Below, piece after piece: positions 22,031 through 36,540 of a stretch of DNA of 64,000 nucleotides (its first letter is position 1; every line of letters begins with the position of its first letter). The position numbers and the translations under genes were made by a program. The notes beneath the pieces are model-generated. The model did not search any database, was not told the origin of the DNA, and was given only the letters and a program-made list of their open reading frames with translations. Source of the stretch: Begonia masoniana (lineage: Eukaryota; Streptophyta; Magnoliopsida; Cucurbitales; Begoniaceae); the NCBI GenBank assembly GCA_022432975.1, contig CM039503.1, forward strand, positions 49,145,259-49,209,258, written 5' to 3'.

Positions 22031-23104
22031 CATAAAATAACTAAATAATCCTCTCACAACTATCCCTCGACAATTCGCACAATCAACTTAATCCAATTCT
22101 CGCAAACATTTAATCAATTCCCAAAGAATCAAAACTTACAAATAATAAATTCCTAGAGTATATAATTGACCGGTGGATGTATCAGCATCATAATATTTTT
22201 GGTGTAACACACTTCTAAATTCGGTAGATAAATACAAAGTTGATTTTCTTCGAACTTGATTTAGAGCTTGTTGTATTGGAGAACCTTGTGATGGACCACC
22301 TTGTGTCGTAACACCTTTTCATTTAAGCATCATTTTGGGAGGCATTGTTGATGAGAAATTGGCAAATACAGCCACCCGAGAAACTTTTGGCATGAAATTG
22401 AGAGAGAAGGTGATTGCGTCCTAGGCACGAAATTGAGGGAGGAAGATAGGGCAACATAGCGACGACATGAGATGAGAGTTCGTGAGAGCAGCGCGGCGGA
22501 GTTGCATCGATGTGGGTGGTAAATTTTGGCGGAGTGTTATGGTTTTCAATAGAAAATTGCAATTTGGGCATGGTGGGCTTAAGAATGAGTGGTTGTTCCT
22601 ATTTATAATATCGAGGAACAAGCGCCCTTTCTGTAACAACGGTCACCCATTCCCCAAAAATATGAGGAATAAGCTCCCGTTCTTAGAAAATTGGTCGGTC
22701 ATTCTTCCAAAGTTCCAAAAGGCGCTCTGAACCAAACGCCGTTCCAAATGAACACCTACTCTTCATGAGCTCCAAAACTCTATTTGGATCGAGCATCCAT
22801 TCGTCGAGATCGAGCGCTCACCAAATATTAATTTGTTAATAAATCAATATGTTAAAGGCGACATTGTCAACGAAAAAAGTTTAAAGTTCATCTTGTTAAT
22901 CCACATACTTTGAAGTTAAATTTGATAATTACAGCATATATTTTCACAAATAATGAAATTATTATTATTATTTTAATAAATCATGTATTTATAATTTAAA
23001 TAATATTAAATTAAAGAGAAATTATCGATTTTAATCTTGTACTAATACTATACCTGTAATTTCAAGTAGCCTTCTGTATTTATAAAACAAGAAAATCGAA
23101 CTCT
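22031..23104. other. Spacer with no supported gene
   Basis: It contains short overlapping frames on both strands around 22320-22730 (moderately GC-rich) that I cannot assign. From 22800 it becomes very AT-rich up to the 30-mer array. Confidence 0.45.
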
Positions 23105-25015
23105 GTAATATGCAATTTGGCCCCTACAACTTGGGTAATATGCAATTTGGCCCCTACAACTTGGGTAATATGCAATTTGGCCCCTACAACTTGGGTAATA
23201 TGCAATTTGGCCCCTACAACTTGGGTAATATGCAATTTGGCCCCTACAACTTGGGTAATATGCAATTTGGCCCCTACAACTTGGGTAATATGCAATTTGG
23301 CCCCTACAACTTGGGTAATATGCAATTTGGCCCCTACAACTTGGGTAATATGCAATTTGGCCCCTACAACTTGGGTAATATGCAATTTGGCCCCTACAAC
23401 TTGGGTAATATGCAATTTGGCCCCTACAACTTGGGTAATATGCAATTTGGCCCCTACAACTTGGGTAATATGCAATTTGGCCCCTACAACTTGGGTAATA
23501 TGCAATTTGGCCCCTACAACTTGGGTAATATGCAATTTGGCCCCTACAACTTGGGTAATATGCAATTTGGCCCCTACAACTTGGGTAATATGCAATTTGG
23601 CCCCTACAACTTGGGTAATATGCAATTTGGCCCCTACAACTTGGGTAATATGCAATTTGGCCCCTACAACTTGGGTAATATGCAATTTGGCCCCTACAAC
23701 TTGGGTAATATGCAATTTGGCCCCTACAACTTGGGTAATATGCAATTTGGCCCCTACAACTTGGGTAATATGCAATTTGGCCCCTACAACTTGGGTAATA
23801 TGCAATTTGGCCCCTACAACTTGGGTAATATGCAATTTGGCCCCTACAACTTGGGTAATATGCAATTTGGCCCCTACAACTTGGGTAATATGCAATTTGG
23901 CCCCTACAACTTGGGTAATATGCAATTTGGCCCCTACAACTTGGGTAATATGCAATTTGGCCCCTACAACTTGGGTAATATGCAATTTGGCCCCTACAAC
24001 TTGGGTAATATGCAATTTGGCCCCTACAACTTGGGTAATATGCAATTTGGCCCCTACAACTTGGGTAATATGCAATTTGGCCCCTACAACTTGGGTAATA
24101 TGCAATTTGGCCCCTACAACTTGGGTAATATGCAATTTGGCCCCTACAACTTGGGTAATATGCAATTTGGCCCCTACAACTTGGGTAATATGCAATTTGG
24201 CCCCTACAACTTGGGTAATATGCAATTTGGCCCCTACAACTTGGGTAATATGCAATTTGGCCCCTACAACTTGGGTAATATGCAATTTGGCCCCTACAAC
24301 TTGGGTAATATGCAATTTGGCCCCTACAACTTGGGTAATATGCAATTTGGCCCCTACAACTTGGGTAATATGCAATTTGGCCCCTACAACTTGGGTAATA
24401 TGCAATTTGGCCCCTACAACTTGGGTAATATGCAATTTGGCCCCTACAACTTGGGTAATATGCAATTTGGCCCCTACAACTTGGGTAATATGCAATTTGG
24501 CCCCTACAACTTGGGTAATATGCAATTTGGCCCCTACAACTTGGGTAATATGCAATTTGGCCCCTACAACTTGGGTAATATGCAATTTGGCCCCTACAAC
24601 TTGGGTAATATGCAATTTGGCCCCTACAACTTGGGTAATATGCAATTTGGCCCCTACAACTTGGGTAATATGCAATTTGGCCCCTACAACTTGGGTAATA
24701 TGCAATTTGGCCCCTACAACTTGGGTAATATGCAATTTGGCCCCTACAACTTGGGTAATATGCAATTTGGCCCCTACAACTTGGGTAATATGCAATTTGG
24801 CCCCTACAACTTGGGTAATATGCAATTTGGCCCCTACAACTTGGGTAATATGCAATTTGGCCCCTACAACTTGGGTAATATGCAATTTGGCCCCTACAAC
24901 TTGGGTAATATGCAATTTGGCCCCTACAACTTGGGTAATATGCAATTTGGCCCCTACAACTTGGGTAATATGCAATTTGGCCCCTACAACTTGGGTAATA
25001 TGCAATTTGGCCCCT
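23105..25015. repeat. 30-bp tandem array, ~64 units, left end of the MULE
   Basis: The 30 bp unit consists of AATATGCAATTTGG followed by CCCCTACAACTTGGGT, repeated about 64 times without visible change. The same motif in inverted orientation occurs only about three times, with divergence, at the right end (36417-36535). It therefore belongs to the element's terminal sequence and has expanded on one side only. Confidence 0.95.
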
Positions 25016-26760
<1,745 letters not shown>

Positions 26761-29215
26761 ATGGACACATTTTCAATTGACTTTCACTATGGAGGGAAGT
26801 TCGTCAAGACGAACAAGTTACAGTACGTGGGTGGGGATGTTGCACTAGTGACAAATATTGATGTGGATAAGATTTCATTTTTTGAGGTTGTCGACATGGT
26901 GGTAGATGTCGGAGCTGGAGTATGGAAGACTCTGTATTACGTGGAGCCTCCATTAGGAATGGAAAACGGATTGCGAGCAGTGAAGTCCGATAATGACGTA
27001 CTTCAAATGGTTGGGGCGTTGGATCACAAACGTCACATTCATATGTACGTAGACCATGAAGGCATCTACCAGAAGAGGCTAGAAATGATGATGTCCTCTA
27101 ATGCATCTGAGTTTGATGGTGGTCCTCAAGTGGTGAAGGGGGGTGATCCAACTCATGTAGATGTGCAGCTGGCGGTAACCGCGGGGGATCAAACTCATGT
27201 AGATGTTGCAGCTGTGGGTGAAGCATGGGATCCAATTCATATTCTGATTCCATCAGTTTCAGCCTCCTTACCTGATAACATTACTTCTATTGCTGAATCG
27301 GAGGATACGATGCATGAAGCGAACACTGCGGAATCGGTCAACAACTCTTTAGAAATATGTTTGAAAGACAAATTCAGCTCATTGGCTGAAATTAGGAAAA
27401 AATCTCTGATTATTCTTTGGTTAACGGATATGACATCCGATTTATCAACATGAGAGAGCAAGAATTGAAGCAGTTTGTCAGAAAGGTTGGTCCTTGGAGA
27501 CTCTACGCATCAAAGGTGACAAAGGAAGAGTCTTTCCAAGTGAAGAGGTTGAATGACGTTCATGACTGTGCTCGCACAATAGAGAGTCGACATGCAACAG
27601 CTAAGTGGGTGGCAGAACGTTATTTGCATATATTTAGAAGCCAACCTCGGTGGGAAATATCATCGATCATTGACCAGTTAACGGACTTTAATGTCACCAT
27701 CAGCCTAGCCTAGCAATCAGGGCAAGGAGGAGGGCTGTAAATGTGGATTCAAACCGTGCAATATAAACAGCTGGGGTCCTTATGCGGAGGAAGTTTCTGA
27801 GATCCAATCCTGGTAGCACATTCGTTATTAATGTTGACAGGGTTGATGGTCAAACAGAGCCCATGTTCAAGCGACTTTACATGTGTTTAGATGCATGTAA
27901 GAGAGGCCTGTAGCCGGATGTCGACCGGTAATAAGTTTGGACGGGTGTCACTTGAAGGGGGCATGTCCTGTCAACTTCTAACCGCTATCGGGGTAGATGC
28001 AAATGACGGAATATATCCTGTTGCAGTGGCTGTTGTCGATGTTGAGTCGAAGAAGTCTTGGAAAATGGTTTCTCAGGTGTTGTTGACGGATATTGGATCA
28101 GCTCATGGTGAAGGCTGGACATTCATCTCCGATCAACAAAAAGTAAGTATATATGATCATTGTCAACATTTATATGCTTTCACCTACTATCATATGACAT
28201 ATATTTCATGCAGGGTTTGGAAGTAGTACTGCGAAAACATGTACCAGATGCAGAGGTTCGATTTTGCGTACGTCATATGTACGAAAACTTCAGAAGAAGT
28301 TTCGCGGAAAACTCTACAAAGACATTATGTGGAATGCTTCGACTGCGACAACACGTGAAATGTTTGAGAAAGAAATGACGAGGCTACAGGGCTTCGATGA
28401 AGCAGCATATAGATACCTTGCGGAGTATGATGCGAAGCACTGGTGCAGACATGCTTTCAGTCACAGATCGAAGTGTAAGCTGACGTTGAACAACCTGAGC
28501 GAGTCTTTCAATGCTTTCATCTTACCAACACGTGACAAGCCGATTGTGAGCATGATAGAAATGATCAGGACGACAATAATGGCAAGAATTTGTAAGAGGC
28601 ATGAACAAATGGAGCAACAAAACGGACTACTATGTCCTCAGATACGAAAGAAATTGGCCAAGATTCGAGATGGAGCTAAAAATTGGTGTGCAACCGGAGG
28701 TGGAGGTGAAAGATTTCAAGTTAGTGATGCCCATCAAACAATTTGTCGTTGACTTAGCCAACGCTACTTGCAGTTGTAACCGGTGGCAGCTCGCAGGAAT
28801 ACCATGTGTTCATTGTGTACCATGCATATCATTCATGAGAAGGGACATTGATCGTAACGTTGATCGTTTCTACCATCGCAAACATACTTGACGATATATT
28901 CTCAGTTCATACATCCAATGATGCGTAGACATGTGGCCAACCTTCAGCTATGGGTGAATTCAGCCACCGATTTAGAAGAGACCACCTGGGAGGCCGAAAA
29001 AGAAGAGAACGAGGGATGTTTGACGAACCTCAAGGTCAGAGTACATTGGGCAAGATGCTAAGGTTATCAAGTGTAGTAAATGTCGGGGTCTGAACCATAA
29101 TGCTAGAACATGCAAAGGAGTAACTCTTGATGCTACCATGGAAGCCAGTGCATCAACATCACGAGGAAGATCAACTTTGTTCGGGTTTTCTGCAGCTTGC
29201 ATCGGAACCCAAGTT
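26761..29215 (+). pseudogene. MULE (MuDR-family) transposase, multiply frameshifted
   Basis: The domain order is that of a plant MULE transposase. First comes an N-terminal PB1-like region (MDTFSIDFHYGGKFVKTNK..) to about 27060 and an acidic linker. Next is a MuDR DNA-binding-type segment (GPWRLYAS, then FQVKRLNDVHDC) at about 27450-27710. The catalytic region follows, with LDGCHLKG near 27940, GVDANDGIYPVAVAVVDVES, WTFISDQQK and RFCVRHMYENF. A SWIM finger (CSCNRWQLAGIPCVHC) lies near 28770 and a CCHC knuckle (CSKCRGLNHNARTCKG) near 29070-29120. An intron (28143-28213, GTAAGT..TGCAG) interrupts the catalytic part cleanly. At least six frame breaks are visible, near 27420, 27715, 27915, 27970, 28300 and 28735, several of them single-base losses. 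It would have cut and moved the element; this copy cannot encode the full protein. Confidence 0.85.
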
Positions 29216-29236
29216 AGTATTGTGTTTTCTATAACT

Positions 29237-32200
29237 TGTCGACACTTTAATTCAAGTGTCGACACTTTATAAGCGTAAATTCCTCTGTCTCCATTTCTTC
29301 ACAATTGTTGTCGACACTTTAATTCAAGTGTCGACACTTTATATGCCTAGTGTCGACAATTTCTATAACTTGTCGACACTTTAATTCAAGTGTCGACACT
29401 TTAATTCAAGTGTCGACACTTTAATTCAAGTGTCGACACTTTAATTCAAGTGTCGACACTTTATATGCCTAGTGTCGACAATTTCTATAACTTGTCGACA
29501 CTTTATATGCCTAGTGTCGACAATTTCTATAACTTGTCGACACTTTAATTCAAGTGTCGACACTTTAATTCAAGTGTCGACACTTTATATGCCTAGTGTC
29601 GACAATTTCTATAACTTGTCGACACTTTAATTCAAGTGTCGACACTTTATATGCCTAGTGTCGACAATTTCTATAACTTGTCGACACTTTAATTCAAGTG
29701 TCGACACTTTATATGCCTAGTGTCGACAATTTCTATAACTTGTCGACACTTTAATTCAAGTGTCGACACTTTAATTCAAGTGTCGACACTTTATATGCCT
29801 AGTGTCGACAATTTCTATAACTTGTCGACACTTTATATGCCTAGTGTCGACAATTTCTATAACTTGTCGACACTTTAATTCAAGTGTCGACACTTTATAT
29901 GCCTAGTGTCGACAATTTCTATAACTTGTCGACACTTTATATGCCTAGTGTCGACAATTTCTATAACTTGTCGACACTTTAATTCAAGTGTCGACACTTT
30001 ATATGCCTAGTGTCGACAATTTCTATAACTTGTCGACACTTTATAAGCGTAAATTCCTCTGTCTCCATTTCTTCACAATTGTTGTCGACACTTTATATGC
30101 CTAGTGTCGACAATTTCTATAACTTGTCGACACTTTATAAGCGTAAATTCCTCTGTCTCCATTTCTTCACAATTGTTGTCGACACTTTATATGCCTAGTG
30201 TCGACAATTTCTATAACTTGTCGACACTTTATAAGCGTAAATTCCTCTGTCTCCATTTCTTCACAATTGTTGTCGACACTTTAATTCAAGTGTCGACACT
30301 TTAATTCAAGTGTCGACACTTTAATTCAAGTGTCGACACTTTAATTCAAGTGTCGACACTTTAATTCAAGTGTCGACACTTTAATTCAAGTGTCGACACT
30401 TTATATGCCTAGTGTCGACAATTTCTATAACTTGTCGACACTTTATATGCCTAGTGTCGACAATTTCTATAACTTGTCGACACTTTAATTCAAGTGTCGA
30501 CACTTTATATGCCTAGTGTCGACAATTTCTATAACTTGTCGACACTTTATATGCCTAGTGTCGACAATTTCTATAACTTGTCGACACTTTATATGCCTAG
30601 TGTCGACAATTTCTATAACTTGTCGACACTTTATATGCCTAGTGTCGACAATTTCTATAACTTGTCGACACTTTATAAGCGTAAATTCCTCTGTCTCCAT
30701 TTCTTCACAATTGTTGTCGACACTTTAATTCAAGTGTCGACACTTTATAAGCGTAAATTCCTCTGTCTCCATTTCTTCACAATTGTTGTCGACACTTTAT
30801 ATGCCTAGTGTCGACAATTTCTATAACTTGTCGACACTTTAATTCAAGTGTCGACACTTTAATTCAAGTGTCGACACTTTAATTCAAGTGTCGACACTTT
30901 AATTCAAGTGTCGACACTTTAATTCAAGTGTCGACACTTTATATGCCTAGTGTCGACAATTTCTATAACTTGTCGACACTTTATATGCCTAGTGTCGACA
31001 ATTTCTATAACTTGTCGACACTTTAATTCAAGTGTCGACACTTTATATGCCTAGTGTCGACAATTTCTATAACTTGTCGACACTTTAATTCAAGTGTCGA
31101 CACTTTAATTCAAGTGTCGACACTTTATATGCCTAGTGTCGACAATTTCTATAACTTGTCGACACTTTATATGCCTAGTGTCGACAATTTCTATAACTTG
31201 TCGACACTTTATATGCCTAGTGTCGACAATTTCTATAACTTGTCGACACTTTAATTCAAGTGTCGACACTTTATATGCCTAGTGTCGACAATTTCTATAA
31301 CTTGTCGACACTTTAATTCAAGTGTCGACACTTTATATGCCTAGTGTCGACAATTTCTATAACTTGTCGACACTTTATAAGCGTAAATTCCTCTGTCTCC
31401 ATTTCTTCACAATTGTTGTCGACACTTTAATTCAAGTGTCGACACTTTAATTCAAGTGTCGACACTTTATATGCCTAGTGTCGACAATTTCTATAACTTG
31501 TCGACACTTTAATTCAAGTGTCGACACTTTAATTCAAGTGTCGACACTTTAATTCAAGTGTCGACACTTTATAAGCGTAAATTCCTCTGTCTCCATTTCT
31601 TCACAATTGTTGTCGACACTTTAATTCAAGTGTCGACACTTTAATTCAAGTGTCGACACTTTATATGCCTAGTGTCGACAATTTCTATAACTTGTCGACA
31701 CTTTATAAGCGTAAATTCCTCTGTCTCCATTTCTTCACAATTGTTGTCGACATTTTAATTCAAGTGTCGACACTTTATATGCCTAGTGTCGACAATTTCT
31801 ATAACTTGTCGACACTTTATAAGCGTAAATTCCTCTGTCTCCATTTCTTCACAATTGTGGTCGACACTTTAATTCAAGTGTCGACACTTTATATGCCTAG
31901 TGTCGACAATTTCTATAACTTGTCGACACTTATAAGCGTAAATTCCTCTATCTCCATTTCTTCACAATTGTGGTCGACACTTTAATTCAAGTGTCGACAC
32001 TTTATATGCCTAGTGTCGACAATTTCTATAACTTGTCGACACTTTATAAGCGTAAATTCCTCTGTCTCCATTTCTTCACAATTGTGGTCGACACTTTAAT
32101 TCAAGTGTCGACACTTTATATGCCTAGTGTCGACAATTTCTATAACTTGTCGACACTTTATAAGCGTAAATTCCTCTGTCTCCATTTCTTCACAATTGTT

Positions 32201-33467
32201 GTCGACACTTTAATTCAAGTGTCGACACTTTATATGCTAGTGTCGACAATTTCTATAACTTGTCGACACTTTATAAGCGTAAATTCCTCTGTCTCCATTC
32301 TTCACAATTGTTGTCGACACTTAATTCAAGTGTCGACACTTTATATGCCTAGTGTCGACAATTTCTATAACTTGTCGACACTTTATAAGCGTAAATTCCT
32401 CTGTCTCCATTTCTTCACAATTGTGGTCGACACTTTAATTCAAGTGTCGACACTTTATATGCCTAGTGTCGACAATTTCTATAACTTGTCGACACTTTAT
32501 AAGCGTAAATTCCTCTGTCTCCATTCTTCACAATTGTTGTCGACACTTTAATTCAAGTGTCGACACTTTATATGCCTAGTGTCGACAATTTCTATAACTT
32601 GTCGACACTTTATAAGCGTAAATTCCTCTGTCTCCATTTCTTCACAATTGTGGTCGACACTTTAATTCAAGTGTCGACACTTTATATGCCTAGTGTCGAC
32701 AATTTCTATAACTTGTCGACACTTTATAAGCGTAAATTCCTCTGTCTCCATTCTTCACAATTGTGGTCGACACTTTAATTCAAGTGTCGACACTTTAATT
32801 CAAGTGTCGACACTTTAATTCAAGTGTCGACACTTTATATGCCTAGTGTCGACAATTTCTATAACTTGTCGACACTTATAAGCGTAAATTCCTCTGTCTC
32901 CATTCTTCACAATTGTGGTCGACACTTTAATTCAAGTGTCGACACTTTAATTCAAGTGTCGACACTTTATATGCCTAGTGTCGACAATTTCTATAACTTG
33001 TCGACACTTTAATTCAAGTGTCGACACTTATAAGCGTAAATTCCTCTGTCTCCATTTCTTCACAATTGTGGTCGACACTTTAATTCAAGTGTCTACACTT
33101 TATATGCCTAGTGTCGACAATTTCTATAACTTGTCTACACTTTATATGCCTAGTGTCGACAATTTCTATAACTTGTCGACACTTTAATTCAAGTGTCGAC
33201 ACTTATAAGCGTAAATTCCTCTGTCTCCATTCTTCACAATTGTTGTCGACACTTGAATTCAAGTGTCGACACTTTATATGCCTAGTGTCGACAATTTCTA
33301 TAACTTGTCGACACTTTATAAGCGTAAATTCCTCTGTCTCCATTTCTTCACAATTGTTGTCGACACTTTAATTCAAGTGTCGACACTTTATATGCATAGT
33401 GTCGACAATTTCTATAACTTGTCGACACTTTATAAGCGTAAATTCCTCTGTCTCCATTTCTTCACAA
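29237..33467. repeat. Modular minisatellite built on TGTCGACA, 4.2 kb
   Basis: Four module types, each starting with TGTCGACA. A is TGTCGACACTTTAATTCAAG (20 bp). B is 22 bp and ends TTTATATGCCTAG. C is TGTCGACAATTTCTATAACT (20 bp). D is about 52 bp and contains TATAAGCGTAAATTCC and ends CTTCACAATTGT. B is always followed by C. A can repeat in runs of up to six. D is followed by A or B. From about 31640 the order settles into a D-A-B-C higher-order unit of 114 bp, with more sequence variants than in the left half (T-to-G at the D end, one-base losses in D). It begins right after the transposase and ends in single-copy DNA of the same element. Peptide repeats in its frames are a by-product of the 114 bp (38-codon) period. 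Confidence 0.93.
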
Positions 33468-33728
33468 CTTTGAACTAAGGATTCTTCTTTGTATTCAACT
33501 ATTAAACAGTCGATACATCTCATTTATTTACTCAATTTTTTCCAAAACAATAAGCCAATATCAACTGAAAAATTATAAGTCGTACCATAATGCATTCAAC
33601 ACAAAGAAGATAGTATTTCCTATTTCCAATATCAACTGAAAAATTATATAACAATATCCAACACCAAACTCATATACAACAAATTAAGATACTAGAAAAC
33701 TATGTGAATCACAACAACAAAAATATCA

Positions 33729-34560
33729 TTATGATGGAGCGTAACAGGGATCGTCGTAACAGGGATCGTCGAAAGGCTCGACTGGTGGATCTACTGGAGG
33801 AATGGCTGGAGCACCGGTGAACCCGTGCCTTATATAATCTTGAAGAAAATCAAGATGGTCGTGAACCTCAACGATGTCATCACGGACATCCTTTATCTTC
33901 GTTTCCAACTGATCAAAGCGATCGAAAACCACATTCTGAAATGAGTCAAAAACACCGCCGATGCTAGCAACATTTTCCACCGATAACTTAAACTGTTCCT
34001 CAAAGTTAGAGAAGTTGCCTCGAGATGCAGTGGAGGGGGGTTCCGTAGTGTGTTCAGGCTCGTGAACCACCTTCATCAACTTCCATTTGGGATGGTCCAG
34101 CTTCAAGTGATCCAACTCGGTCTCCCTTAAAAATCCAATTACCTTCATCATTGAGCCCAAACCCCATCCGAGCTAGAGTGGGATGTGGTGTATGTGTCAA
34201 CTTTCTTCAGAGGTAATGGATTTCGGAACTTGGAATTTGGACCTCATTCTCCTTAAAAATCTTCAATAAAGAAGATTAAATGGTAGGGACTTTGCTGCGT
34301 TGTTGTAGACTTGAATTATCCGTGTTCAAAATCACATATCCCACATTAAATGATTCTTGTCGAAAAATTTTATATAAAACATAGAGATCCATACCACTTA
34401 TGTAATCTCTACGTCCATCTCTTGGTAAGAGATTGTACGTGATCATATGGTGGAGGAGCCTAGCAACGCACGTTTAAGTCATTTGCCTTCGGTTTCGTTG
34501 GAAGGCATCGGCGAGGATCCTTACAATCATCCTTAAAAAGCAGGCAGTTCCTTCACTGTG
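33729..34560 (-). pseudogene. Transposase_32-like gene, copy 3, inside the MULE
   Basis: On the minus strand, a decayed domain core is readable from 34560 to 34250 over several frames with stops (GGSST-like MITYN region, DVEIT, WISMFYIKFFDKNH, RIIQVYNNAAKSLPFNL). It is followed by an intact 143-codon frame ending at 33729. That frame contains VIGFLRETELDHLKLDH, a helical region (FDRFDQLETKIKDVRDDIVE) and a proline- and acid-rich tail with repeated DDPCY. The order matches copies 1 and 2: conserved core, then coiled-coil C-terminus. The 33729-34160 part alone may still be translated, but no promoter was seen. It lies opposite to the MULE transposase, the usual arrangement when such elements carry a second gene. 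Confidence 0.55.
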
Positions 34561-36217
<1,657 letters not shown>

Positions 36218-36282
36218 AGAGCGAGCGAGCGAGGGAGGGGTTAGGCGAAATGAGAGGGAAATCTGTTTTCGAAGAGGAGAAA

Positions 36283-36540
36283 GACAGATTTCCCTCTGGG
36301 TTTTTCAGAGGGAAACGAACCGGTCCGGTCCGGTTCTGATTCCATGCAGGGGCATATCTGGAAGAAAATGTGATCACGTGACAAAAACGTGGTTTTTTAA
36401 CGGAAAAAATGACGGTATGGGCTAAATTGCATATTACCCAAGTTGTAGGGGCCAAATTGCCCATTATTCGAGTTTATGGTGTAATTTGTCTATTTCCCCT
36501 AGTTGTAGGGGCCAAATTGCACTTTACCCTTTTTTTTCAA
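36283..36540. repeat. Right inverted-repeat arm of the MULE with three 30-mer relics
   Basis: 36283-36416 is the inverted match to the left arm. 36417-36535 holds three diverged inverted copies of the 30-mer (AAGTTGTAGGGGCCAAATTG and variants), ending AAATTGCACTTTACCC. This likely represents the less altered state of the element end. Confidence 0.9.

Noticed and set aside
27237..27461. Minus-strand frame opposite the MULE transposase
   Set aside because: A shadow of the plus-strand linker region. No independent features.
29237..33467. CRISPR-like array (repeat heads with differing inserts)
   Set aside because: This is a plant genome. The inserts are only four recurring types and the 'repeat' is 8 bp, so it is a minisatellite.
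30010..33478. 38-residue peptide repeats (MSTLYMPSVDNF-like) in the minisatellite
   Set aside because: The 114 bp higher-order unit is divisible by three, which creates them. One-base losses in several D modules break the frame without compensation.
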